Source: Qipengyuania aestuarii
GTDB lineage: Bacteria; Pseudomonadota; Alphaproteobacteria; Sphingomonadales; Sphingomonadaceae
DNA length: 64,000 nt
Assembly (NCBI RefSeq): GCF_019711535.1
Contig: NZ_JAIGNP010000001.1
Location: forward strand, 744,001 to 808,000
Direction of reading: 5' to 3'
Shown: one piece after another, positions 1-7,622 of the stretch
Numbering within the stretch: the first letter of the stretch is position 1
How the letters are laid out: each line of letters begins with the position of its first letter
Made by a program: the position numbers and the translations under genes
The notes under the pieces: model-generated
Databases searched by the model: none
What the model was told of the DNA's origin: nothing
The model's input: the letters and a program-made list of their open reading frames with translations, nothing else

Positions 1-1205
1 AAGGTCGATCCCGGCTGGCGCTTGGCCTGCGTGGCGCGGTTGAAGGGCGATTTTTCGTAATCCTTGCCGCCGATCATGGCGACGACCTCGCCATTGGTGC
101 GCATCGCCACCAGCGCCACCTGCGCATTGCCCAGCGGGGCGCGGCTGGTGACGCGTCGGGCGATGTTCTGCAGTCGCGCATCGAGCGTGGTGGTCAGCGC
201 CTGGCGCGAATAGCCGGTTTCCGACAGCTTGCGCGCCTCGGGCAGCGCCCAGTCGGCGAAATAGGTGCCGGTGGGCAGATCGCTTTTCAGCCGCACGTCG
301 AGCGCGGGCGGGCGCATGGCCCTGGCTTCCGCTTCGGTGATGTAGCCTGCCGCGACCATGGACTGGACCACCAGCTGCATGCGCTTTTCCGCGCGGTCAT
401 AATGGCGGGTGGGCGCATAGGCGCTGGGCGCCTGCAACAGGCCCGCCAGCATGGCCGCCTGATTGGGCAGCAGGTTTTCCGGCTTGCGGTAGAAATAGTG
501 CAGGCTGGCCGCGCGCAGGCCGTACACATTGTCGCCGAAATAGGCGTTGGACAGATAGCGTTCGAGAATCTCGTCCTTGGTCAGCCGCGCTTCGAGCCAG
601 AAGGCGATCAGCGCCTCGCGCGCCTTGCGCGACAGGCTGCGTTCGGGCGTCAGGAAGGTGAATTTCGCCAGCTGCTGGGTGATGGTGGAGCCGCCGCCCG
701 TGCCGGTGAAGGCCGCACGGGCAATCCCGCGCGGATCGACGCCCCAGTGATCGTAGAACCGCCGATCCTCGATGGCGAGGAAGGCTTCGACCACATGCGG
801 CGGCAGCGTGTCGATATCCACCGGTTCGTCCACGATGGCCCCGTTGCGGGCGATGGGCGTGCCGTCGGATGCCAGCAGCGTGATCTGCGGCGCGGCAATC
901 GGTTCGAGCGACTTGTTGAGCGGCGCAGTGACCGCCAGCCAGGCCACCAGCACCATGAACAGGGCGACCAGCGCGGCCAGGATGCGGACGATCCACCAGC
1001 GCTTGCGGCGGCCCAGCCAATGGTCGCGCTGCCACCATTTGAGCCGCCGGCGTTCCTCGGCGGCGACGGCGTGGTCGAGATCGTCGAGCCGGTCGTCCCA
1101 CGCATCGTCATCGTCCCAGTCGTCGCTGAGCGCGTAATAGCCCCGGTGCGCGGGCGGCTCCGGCTCGGTACGCTCTTTGCGGAAGATGGAATCAATCAAG
1201 GCCAT
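1..1205 (-). CDS. Bifunctional penicillin-binding protein, class A (PBP1A family), 3' end outside window
   Basis: Peptidoglycan glycosyltransferase/transpeptidase anchored in the inner membrane. About 401 codons are present and the C-terminal transpeptidase runs off the window. Residues 1-70 are cytosolic, with an acidic stretch (DDWDDDDAWDD) and then a basic patch. One membrane helix lies near 71-92. The GT51 glycosyltransferase follows, with the motif EDRRFYDHWGVD (catalytic Glu about 146), GGGSTITQQLAK and EILERYLSNAYFG. The visible part ends at KRQPGST, which leads into the transpeptidase domain. The ATG at 1205 follows an in-frame TAG, so no longer start exists in this frame. There is no Shine-Dalgarno, and a palindromic AT-rich promoter-like element sits 6 nt upstream, so the mRNA may be leaderless. 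It lies downstream of cobS on the same strand. Confidence 0.93.
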   Translation of the reverse strand, partial: MALIDSIFRKERTEPEPPAHRGYYALSDDWDDDDAWDDRLDDLDHAVAAEERRRLKWWQRDHWLGRRKRWWIVRILAALVALFMVLVAWLAVTAPLNKSLEPIAAPQITLLASDGTPIARNGAIVDEPVDIDTLPPHVVEAFLAIEDRRFYDHWGVDPRGIARAAFTGTGGGSTITQQLAKFTFLTPERSLSRKAREALIAFWLEARLTKDEILERYLSNAYFGDNVYGLRAASLHYFYRKPENLLPNQAAMLAGLLQAPSAYAPTRHYDRAEKRMQLVVQSMVAAGYITEAEARAMRPPALDVRLKSDLPTGTYFADWALPEARKLSETGYSRQALTTTLDARLQNIARRVTSRAPLGNAQVALVAMRTNGEVVAMIGGKDYEKSPFNRATQAKRQPGST

Positions 1206-1211
1206 GGCTTC

Positions 1212-1235
1212 ACTGTGCTATATTAATAACACAGT
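1212..1235. promoter_or_regulatory. Palindromic operator-like element overlapping an AT-rich promoter
   Basis: Perfect 6-bp arms ACTGTG (1212-1217) and CACAGT (1230-1235) flank a 12-bp AT-rich centre containing TATTAATA. The centre could serve as a -10 element on the minus strand. The element ends 6 bp before the ATG of the penicillin-binding protein gene. The architecture (TGTG, AT core, CACA) is like operators of dimeric regulators such as the GntR family, but I cannot name the regulator. Confidence 0.5.
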
Positions 1236-1255
1236 TATGCATAGTGGCAGCAGGA

Positions 1256-2248
1256 TTAACTCTTCCCAACGACGCTTTCGGGCAGATCGTCACCGAAGAC
1301 GCGCTGGTAATATTCGGCCACCAGCATCCGCTCTTCCTCGTCGCATTTGTTGAGGAAGGAGAGGCGGAAGGCGAAGCCCACGTCCTTGAAGATGGCATAG
1401 TTCTGCGCCCAGGTGATGACGGTCCGCGGGCTCATCACCGTGCTGATATCGCCGTTTATGAAGCCCTGGCGCGAAAGATCGGCCACCTTGATCATGTCGG
1501 CCAGGATCTTGGGATCGGTATCCGGGTTCTTAGCCTCGGTGATCTTCTGCTCGGTCTCGGCAGGCAGATAGTTCAGCGCGGTGACGATGTTCCAGCGGTC
1601 CATCTGGCCCTGGTTGATCGCCTGGGTGCCGTGATAGAGTCCGCTCGTATCGCCCAGCCCGACGGTGTTGGCCGTGGCGAAAAGGCGGAAATTGGCATCG
1701 GGACGGATCACGCGGTTCTGGTCGAGCAGGGTCAGCTTGCCCTGCTGTTCAAGCACGCGCTGGATCACGAACATAACGTCGGGGCGGCCCGCGTCATATT
1801 CGTCGAACACCAATGCGACCGGGTGCTGGAGCGCCCAGGGCAGCAGGCCTTCGCGGAATTCGGTGACCTGCAAGCCGTCGCGCAGCACAATGGCATCGCG
1901 GCCGACGAGGTCGATCCGGCTGATGTGGGCATCGAGGTTGATGCGGATGCACGGCCAGTTGAGGCGCGCGGCGACCTGTTCGATATGGGTCGACTTGCCC
2001 GTGCCGTGATAGCCCTGGACCATCACTCGGCGATCATGCGCGAAACCGGCCAGGATGGCGAGCGTGGTGTCGGCATCGAAGACATAGGCGTCGTCGAGGT
2101 CAGGCGTGCGCGGATCGGGTTTGGAAAAGGCGGGTACCTTCCAGTCGATATCGATCCCGAAAGTCTCGCGCACATCGACCTCGATGTCTGGCGCGGGCAG
2201 GACGGTCTTTTCGGAAGGTTCGAAGCTCTTGTCGGTCATATCGTTCAT
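1256..2248 (-). CDS. cobS: CobS-type AAA+ ATPase (cobaltochelatase subunit CobS)
   Basis: AAA+ subunit that, with CobT and CobN, drives cobalt insertion in aerobic cobalamin synthesis. The protein has 330 residues, the usual CobS length. Walker A is GYHGTGKS near 79-86, Walker B is VALVFDEYD near 144-152, and [12 protein letters not shown] is the sensor region. An ATG at 2239 (MTDKS) is an alternative start. CobT normally follows CobS in alphaproteobacteria, but here the next gene downstream is a penicillin-binding protein. CobS homologues persist in organisms without a complete cobalamin pathway, so a chelatase role is not proven here. Confidence 0.93.
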   Translation of the reverse strand: MNDMTDKSFEPSEKTVLPAPDIEVDVRETFGIDIDWKVPAFSKPDPRTPDLDDAYVFDADTTLAILAGFAHDRRVMVQGYHGTGKSTHIEQVAARLNWPCIRINLDAHISRIDLVGRDAIVLRDGLQVTEFREGLLPWALQHPVALVFDEYDAGRPDVMFVIQRVLEQQGKLTLLDQNRVIRPDANFRLFATANTVGLGDTSGLYHGTQAINQGQMDRWNIVTALNYLPAETEQKITEAKNPDTDPKILADMIKVADLSRQGFINGDISTVMSPRTVITWAQNYAIFKDVGFAFRLSFLNKCDEEERMLVAEYYQRVFGDDLPESVVGKS

Positions 2249-2301
2249 CGCTCAAGCGACCTAGGCATTTATCTCGGCAACGCCAAGCCTATATTGGGAT
2301 T

Positions 2302-3147
2302 GTGAACCGGCCCGATCCCCTCGAATTTCTACGCCAGCGCATAGTCGGCACCGTGCGCGCCACCTTCAACGAAGGCGATGCCAAGGCCCAGCCGCGCCCG
2401 GTGTCGGAGGATGCGCTGTTCGAAAAGGACAGCCCGATCCGCATGGTCCACGCCGATATCGTGGGCATGATGGTGGGCGGGATTCGCGGGCTGTTCCTGC
2501 AGATGCTGCACCCGCATGCGCTGCAGGGCGTGCTCGATTATTCGAATTTCCGCAGCGATATGCACGGCCGGCTGGCGCGTACGGCCCATTTCATCACCGA
2601 CACGACTTTTGGCGACCGCGAGGTTGCGATGCAGTCGATCGAGCGGGTCAATCGCATTCACAGACACGTGAAAGGCACCCTGCCCGACGGTTCGCCCTAT
2701 TCCGCCACCGATCCGCGCACGCTAGCCTGGGTTCATGTGGCCGAGGCGACCAGTTTCCTTGCGGGCTACATGCGCGTGACCCGGCCCGACATGCCGGGCC
2801 GCGAGCAGGACGAATATTACCGACAGTTTGCACTTGTTGCCGAGGCGCTGGGTGCCGATCCCATTCCCACCAACCGCAGGGAAGCGGAAGCGATTTTCCG
2901 CGAGCTGCGGGAGGATCTGCGCACCAGCCCGCAGGCGCGTGAGGTCGCGCAATTCGTGGTGTCGATAAAGCCCGAAGGCGCCCCGCCCGCGCTGCAGAAA
3001 GCGATCGTCAGCGAAAGCGTGGCGCTGCTGCCGCCCTTTGCCCGGTCGATGCTGGGTCTCAAGCGCCCCGCGCTGGGGGCCTTGTCGGCCCGGGCGATGA
3101 CCTGGGGCACGGCCAAGACCCTGCGGTGGGCCTTCCGCCAGAGCTGA
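2302..3147 (+). CDS. Oxygenase MpaB family protein (DUF2236)
   Basis: A 281-residue protein resembling the MpaB/latex-clearing oxygenase superfamily (DUF2236), whose characterised members are haem proteins. Conserved His-rich helices are visible: FLQMLHPHALQGV, RIHRHVKG and LAWVHVAEATSF. There is no signal peptide. The start is a GTG at 2302, with a -10-like TATATT at 2290-2295, so the transcript may be leaderless. It is divergent from cobS with a 53-bp gap. The substrate cannot be told from sequence. It is the first of several genes lying between cobS and the J-domain gene, which usually sit close together. Confidence 0.82.
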   Translation: MNRPDPLEFLRQRIVGTVRATFNEGDAKAQPRPVSEDALFEKDSPIRMVHADIVGMMVGGIRGLFLQMLHPHALQGVLDYSNFRSDMHGRLARTAHFITDTTFGDREVAMQSIERVNRIHRHVKGTLPDGSPYSATDPRTLAWVHVAEATSFLAGYMRVTRPDMPGREQDEYYRQFALVAEALGADPIPTNRREAEAIFRELREDLRTSPQAREVAQFVVSIKPEGAPPALQKAIVSESVALLPPFARSMLGLKRPALGALSARAMTWGTAKTLRWAFRQS

Positions 3148-3203
3148 CGAGGCCGGGTAATTGCCGCCGGATAACGCTGGCTGCCGATCGCGCGCGCGGG
3201 CGT

Positions 3204-3560
3204 TCAGGCTTTCTCCGCCATCCCGACCAGCTTCTCGATCACATCGTCCGCAGCCTGCGGTTTGGGCAGGACCGGGGCGTTTAGCGCCCGGAGGTGTTCG
3301 CCCACGCGGTCAAGATCGCCGGTATGGAGGACGAAGGGAATGCTGTGCTCGCTGAGCAATTTCGCGGTCGGTTCGCAGGTTTCGCCATCACCCAGGCTGA
3401 CGTCGAGTATGGCGCCCGCAATGGTGTTGTCCGCCACCGCCTGGCGCGCTTCGGCATTGTTCACTGCGACGACGGCCTCATGCCCGATATCCTCGATTGC
3501 GAATTCGAGATCCATGGCAATCAGCGGTTCGTCTTCGAGAACCAGGTAGGTGAGGCTCAT
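3204..3560 (-). CDS. Single-domain response regulator (LovR-like receiver)
   Basis: A stand-alone receiver domain of 118 residues with no output domain. The acidic pocket (LVLEDEP), the phospho-acceptor Asp53 (ILDVSLGDG), Thr80 and Lys100 (LPKP) are all present. The ATG at 3560 was chosen because the domain starts there and because it overlaps the stop of the upstream kinase as ATGA, implying translational coupling. By analogy with Caulobacter LovR and the E. litoralis LOV systems, it probably accepts phosphate from the adjacent kinase and tunes the general stress response. The analogy is inference; the domain assignment is firm. Confidence 0.9.
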   Translation of the reverse strand: MSLTYLVLEDEPLIAMDLEFAIEDIGHEAVVAVNNAEARQAVADNTIAGAILDVSLGDGETCEPTAKLLSEHSIPFVLHTGDLDRVGEHLRALNAPVLPKPQAADDVIEKLVGMAEKA

Positions 3561-4639
3561 AATGATCTTCTTGTAAGAGGGACGAGAATGCGCGCCTGCA
3601 GGCCTTCGGGAGGCCACTCAGCTTCAAGCACGCCGCGCGCATGATTGAGGAGGGTTTTGGAGATATTGAACCCGGTGCCGTCCATATCCGGCTCCTGCTC
3701 GATCCGCGGCCCGCCCTGTTCGATCCAGGTCACCTCCAGCGCGGAATTGTCCATCTTGTCCTTGATGTGCTGCCAATGGACGGTGATGGTACCTTCGCGG
3801 TTGGACAGCGCGCCATATTTGGTCGCATTCGTGGCGAGCTCGTGAAGCGTCAGCCCGATCGCGGAAATCGCATTGGGTTCTGTCCGCACGCCGTTCCCTT
3901 CGAAGATGAACCGGTCGCCTTCGGGATCGTAGGGCGCCAGAACGGACCGGATCGCCTGCCCTACATGAATGGTGCCGAGCGAGGCTTCGTCCAGGGTCGG
4001 TTCGTAGGAGCGGCCAAGCGCCTGAATACGCTCGTTGATCTTTTTCGCAACGTCCCGGGAATCCATCGACCGGCCGGTTATGTTCACGATGCCGCCCACG
4101 ACGGCGAAAACGTTCTTGAGCCGGTGCGAGACCTCTCTCGCCATCGCTTTCGCATGCCGTTCCTCGGCACGGGACTGGTGGATGTCGGTGACATCCCACT
4201 GGCTGCCGAAGAAATACCGCAGATTGCCGTCTTCATCGTAGATCGGGCCGAGATGAAGGGTGTTCCAGAAGCTCGAGCCGTCCTTGCGGTAATTCAGCAA
4301 TTCGACGACGACGACACTTTCATCGCGAATGGCTTCGCGGATTTTGGCGACCTGCGCCTGATCTGTATCTGGCCCCTGAAGAAACCGGCAATTGCGCCCG
4401 AGGATTTCGACTTCGCGGTAACCGGTGAGCTGCTGGAAAGCTTCGTTGCAGAACACGATAGGATCGTCTTCGAGGCGAGGATCGGTAAGGCAAACCGCCA
4501 TGCGCGTCTGCCCCATGGCCTGTTCGAACAGCAGCCCGGACGAGCCATCGAAGGCATCCCGCTGCGCGTCTGACGGGTAAATCGCTCGGTGAGCCTGATT
4601 TGAGGACTTAAGTCCCGATCGGCTGGTATCGTCTGACAT
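3557..4639 (-). CDS. Blue-light LOV-domain HWE histidine kinase
   Basis: A soluble sensor kinase of 360 residues. A LOV/PAS domain spans about 36-155 with the flavin-binding motif GRNCRFLQG; Cys84 is the residue that forms the light-induced adduct with FMN. The HWE-type dimerisation region follows, with phospho-His172 in EVSHRLKN. The ATPase domain has HELATNATKYGAL (N box), VTWIEQGG (the W-x-E signature) and DGTGFNI. No membrane helices are seen. Length and architecture match the short LOV-HWE kinases described from Erythrobacter litoralis. It is cotranscribed with the receiver gene through a 4-nt ATGA overlap. Kinase and LOV calls are firm; the downstream pathway is inferred. Confidence 0.95.
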   Translation of the reverse strand: MSDDTSRSGLKSSNQAHRAIYPSDAQRDAFDGSSGLLFEQAMGQTRMAVCLTDPRLEDDPIVFCNEAFQQLTGYREVEILGRNCRFLQGPDTDQAQVAKIREAIRDESVVVVELLNYRKDGSSFWNTLHLGPIYDEDGNLRYFFGSQWDVTDIHQSRAEERHAKAMAREVSHRLKNVFAVVGGIVNITGRSMDSRDVAKKINERIQALGRSYEPTLDEASLGTIHVGQAIRSVLAPYDPEGDRFIFEGNGVRTEPNAISAIGLTLHELATNATKYGALSNREGTITVHWQHIKDKMDNSALEVTWIEQGGPRIEQEPDMDGTGFNISKTLLNHARGVLEAEWPPEGLQARILVPLTRRSL

Positions 4640-4662
4640 TTACGGTTTTCCTCCACGACCCA

Positions 4663-4687
4663 AATGAGAAAACGTCTGGCTGGTTCC
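4663..4687 (-). promoter_or_regulatory. Weak EcfG-like promoter candidate for the LOV kinase operon
   Basis: On the minus strand GGAAC (plus-strand 4683-4687) is followed after exactly 16 bp by CATT (4663-4666). That is one mismatch from the general-stress sigma consensus GGAAC-N16/17-CGTT. The element ends 23 bp before the kinase ATG. One mismatch in nine bases makes a chance match quite possible. Confidence 0.25.
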
Positions 4688-4716
4688 CTCAGATGGGCTG
4701 ACCGCAGCCATTGCGT

Positions 4717-5877
4717 TCAATGGGAGGCGATCGCAACCCTGTCGCGCCCCATCGTTTTCGCCTTGTACAATGCGGCATCCGATTTGCGACTGAGATCCGA
4801 AAGCTGGTCCATATTCGCCAGTTCGGCCACTCCGAAGGATGCCGTCACCGTGTCGGGCAATCCATCGCGGCGGGGCAACTCCTCCAGGATGGCCAATCGG
4901 ATATCTTCTGCGATCCGGCCGCCCTCTTGCGCGCCGCGACCGGGGAGCAGGATGGCGAATTCTTCCCCGCCCATTCTGGCGACGAGATCGCTGCCATCGA
5001 CCGACTGGGCCAGCAGGCCGGCGAAATCCGCGATCACCATGTCGCCTGCGGCATGGCCGAAACCGTCATTGATGGCCTTGAACCGGTCGAGATCGATCGT
5101 CACGAGAGACAGCGGCAGGCCGGTGCGCTTCGCCTTTCTAACCAGCCGTTCCGCATGCCTTGTGAACCCGCGGCGATTGAGCAGGCCGGACAGCGGATCG
5201 GTTTCGGACCGCACGACCATTTCCAGCGTCGTATCGCGCATGATGACCAGCAGCAGGACCAGCGCCAGCGCGATCAGGAACACGGCCCCGAGGGTCTGTG
5301 AAATCGCCGCATAGTCCGACGAAAGATAGCCTTGCGGCCCGCTTGCAATGCCGATCCTCCAGGCGACGGCAACCTTCACCAGATAGGTCCCGGCGACCAG
5401 GAAGCTCACTGTGGCGAGCAGCTTGTCCAGTGCCATCTGGCGGCTGGATCGCATCACCACCCATGTCATCAGAAGCTGCAGACACACGTATGGTGTCTGA
5501 TACAGCAACGACCGCGGCCCCGATCCATATGGCAGGCTTATCATTGCCGGGATGAGCGCGGCGGCCAAGAGCCAAATGGCCAGGATTGCGCGGGTGGGCG
5601 GCCCAGCCCCGTAATGCGTCGCCACGCCGATCACGCCGCAGGACAGCGCCGCAAGATAGGCGACGTAGATGCTGAAGACGGCAAGATCCGGGTGGACCAG
5701 CCATGGAAGGCTGAACTCCAGGGCAACGTCCAGCACTCCGATCCCGTAACCCGCGGCCAGCCACCGCGCCCCGCGCACTGTCGGATTGGTAGAAGCCACG
5801 ACGGAGAAGGCGACGGCAAACAGGGCCGCAACGAACATATTGATGCTGAGAATATACGCCCCGGTCATGCCGGGCAT
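4717..5877 (-). CDS. Membrane-bound diguanylate cyclase (GGDEF domain)
   Basis: A 386-residue protein. Six or so hydrophobic segments fill residues 5-212 and form an uncharacterised membrane sensor region. A C-terminal GGDEF domain runs from about 225 (DPLSGLLNRRGF) with an active-site GGEEF at 303-307. No RxxD inhibitory site is seen just upstream of GGEEF, so product inhibition may be absent. The reading frame stays open far upstream across the J-domain gene. ATG 5877 (MPGMTG) was chosen because the hydrophobic domain begins there; ATG 5868 is equally possible. It makes c-di-GMP, by family knowledge. Confidence 0.88.
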   Translation of the reverse strand: MPGMTGAYILSINMFVAALFAVAFSVVASTNPTVRGARWLAAGYGIGVLDVALEFSLPWLVHPDLAVFSIYVAYLAALSCGVIGVATHYGAGPPTRAILAIWLLAAALIPAMISLPYGSGPRSLLYQTPYVCLQLLMTWVVMRSSRQMALDKLLATVSFLVAGTYLVKVAVAWRIGIASGPQGYLSSDYAAISQTLGAVFLIALALVLLLVIMRDTTLEMVVRSETDPLSGLLNRRGFTRHAERLVRKAKRTGLPLSLVTIDLDRFKAINDGFGHAAGDMVIADFAGLLAQSVDGSDLVARMGGEEFAILLPGRGAQEGGRIAEDIRLAILEELPRRDGLPDTVTASFGVAELANMDQLSDLSRKSDAALYKAKTMGRDRVAIASH

Positions 5878-5951
5878 ACCCAAGCCAAAAGCGGCGTCTT
5901 GTGCAAGCGTGAAAAGGGAAACCCGGAGGTAACTTCGCGGGCACCTCCGGT

Positions 5952-6542
5952 TTACCCGATGGCACTGGCCTTGCGAAGCGTTTGATAAGCCTCGACAACC
6001 CGGTTGAGGCGGGATTCGTACTGGCGATCGCCGCCGTTGCGGTCGGGATGATACCGCCGGACCAGCTCCGTATACCGCCGCCTCAGCCTGCTCTTGTCCG
6101 TATCGGTTCCCAGACCCATGACTTCGAGCGCCTCTGCCTCTTCGCGGCTGAACCTTCCTTCCATGGCGATTTCCGCCTCGCGCCGGGCGCGGCTCTTGAT
6201 CCCGCTGGCCCGCGCCGAGATCGCATCGAGGGGATCGGTGTAATCGGCCCAGCGCGGCATGCCGTCGACACCGGCGGTGGGCCGGAAGCTGGGGCTTTCG
6301 GTACGCCAGCCGCTTACCGGACCCTGAGCATCGAGGATTTCTTCCGCGCTCATGCCTTCGAACCAGTCGTAGCCGGCATTGAATTCGCGCACGTGATCCA
6401 GGCACATCCAGCGCCATTGGCCGGGCCCGTCGAAACGGTGGCCGCTGCCCGGCGCGCGGAACTCTCCCGGCTCGTTGCAGGCCGGGTGATCGCATATCCG
6501 GCCGGTATCTTCATATCTTCCGTGAAACTTTGACTGGCGCAT
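5952..6542 (-). CDS. J-domain protein with cysteine-containing N-terminus
   Basis: A Hsp40-type co-chaperone of 196 residues with the J domain at the C-terminus, the reverse of classical DnaJ. HPD (165-167) lies within VRRYHPDRNGG, the motif that stimulates DnaK ATPase. The N-terminal half carries Cys17, Cys22 and Cys47 near His residues (CDHPACN, WMCLDHV), a possible metal site. ATG 6542 (MRQSKFHG) is preferred over an upstream in-frame start at 6596. It is divergent from bolA across 79 bp, an arrangement I recall as common in alphaproteobacteria, where cobS usually follows. Confidence 0.9.
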   Translation of the reverse strand: MRQSKFHGRYEDTGRICDHPACNEPGEFRAPGSGHRFDGPGQWRWMCLDHVREFNAGYDWFEGMSAEEILDAQGPVSGWRTESPSFRPTAGVDGMPRWADYTDPLDAISARASGIKSRARREAEIAMEGRFSREEAEALEVMGLGTDTDKSRLRRRYTELVRRYHPDRNGGDRQYESRLNRVVEAYQTLRKASAIG

Positions 6543-6621
6543 TCGTTCTAGAATGGTGAAGGATTTGCCGGATGCAAACCCTTCGATACGAAGCAAGGCT
6601 TTGAACAGGAGAATTCAGCCG

Positions 6622-6894
6622 ATGGCCGAAACGGTCCAGCAGGAAATGGAACGCCTTTTGACCGAGGAATTCAGCCCGACCAGGCTGGAAATCGTCAACG
6701 ACAGCGCGAAACATCACGGCCATGCCGGGGATGACGGCAGCGGGGAATCGCACTTTACCGTGGTGATCGAAGCACCTGCCTTTGCCGACATGAGCCGGGT
6801 CGACCGCCAACGCGCCGTGAACCGGGCGCTGGGCGACATACCGGGCGACCGTGTGCATGCGCTCGCAATCCAGGCATCGGCGCCGACGCCATGA
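6622..6894 (+). CDS. bolA: BolA family protein
   Basis: A 90-residue BolA/IbaG-type protein. The fold signature is visible in LEIVNDSAKHHGH and SHFTVVIEAPAF, followed by the helix RQRAVNRALGDI and the strand HALAIQA. BolA proteins partner with monothiol glutaredoxins in iron-sulfur and redox regulation. ATG 6622 is preceded by GGAG at 6609-6612. An in-frame start at 6553 would add residues unlike the family. It ends in an ATGA overlap with the glutathione S-transferase gene, and a second ATGA overlap leads into pirin, giving a three-gene unit with a redox flavour. Confidence 0.93.
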   Translation: MAETVQQEMERLLTEEFSPTRLEIVNDSAKHHGHAGDDGSGESHFTVVIEAPAFADMSRVDRQRAVNRALGDIPGDRVHALAIQASAPTP

Positions 6895-7622
6895 CGGATG
6901 CACCCTATGATCTGTGGTACTGGCCCTCGATCCAGGGTCGGGGCGAATTCGCCCGCGTGTTCATGGCTGCTGCCGGTATTGCATGGCGCGACCGCGCGCG
7001 GGACAGCGATGCACAGGCGCTGGTCGAAGACATGGAAGCGCGGGAGAAATCCTCGGAATTTGCACCCTATGCCCCGCCCTATCTCGTCGATCGGGAAAGC
7101 GACTTCGCCATCGCGCAGGTCGCGCATATCCTTTCCTGGCTGACCGACCGTCATGATCTCGGCACTGGCGACCGCGGCCTGGATCTGCACTTGATCCAGA
7201 TGCAGCTGACGATCACCGATGTCGTCGCGGAAGTGCATGACACGCATCATCCGATTGCCGGATCGCTCTATTACGACGACCAGAAAGACGCCGCCGCGCA
7301 GGCTGCAAAATCTTTCCGCGAAGAGCGCATCCCGAAATATTTCGATCACTTCGAAGCAGCCTATAGCAAGATCGACGGACCCTTCGTGGCAGGCGAGCGA
7401 TGGAGCCATGTCGACACCTCGATCTTCCAACTGATCGAGGGATTGCGCTATGCCTTCCCCAACCGCATGAAATCGGTCGAGAGCGATTATCCGCACCTGG
7501 TCGCAGTGCGCGATGCGGTGGCGCGGATCGATGGTGTGGCAGCGTATCTAGCCAGCGATAAACGCCTTGCCTTCAACGAGGACGGCATCTTCCGTCATTA
7601 TGAAGAACTGGACGGGAAATGA
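6891..7622 (+). CDS. Glutathione S-transferase family protein
   Basis: A 243-residue cytosolic protein with an N-terminal thioredoxin-like half (DLWYWPSIQGRGEFARVFMAAAG) and an all-helical C-terminal half ending in a GST-C-like segment (KIDGPFVAGERWSHVDTSIFQLIEGLRYAF). Tyr and Ser near the N-terminus are candidate glutathione-activating residues. The pattern resembles the sigma/mu-like GSTs found beside bolA in some alphaproteobacteria. It overlaps bolA and pirin by 4 nt each, so the three are probably co-translated. The substrate is unknown. Confidence 0.85.
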   Translation: MTDAPYDLWYWPSIQGRGEFARVFMAAAGIAWRDRARDSDAQALVEDMEAREKSSEFAPYAPPYLVDRESDFAIAQVAHILSWLTDRHDLGTGDRGLDLHLIQMQLTITDVVAEVHDTHHPIAGSLYYDDQKDAAAQAAKSFREERIPKYFDHFEAAYSKIDGPFVAGERWSHVDTSIFQLIEGLRYAFPNRMKSVESDYPHLVAVRDAVARIDGVAAYLASDKRLAFNEDGIFRHYEELDGK

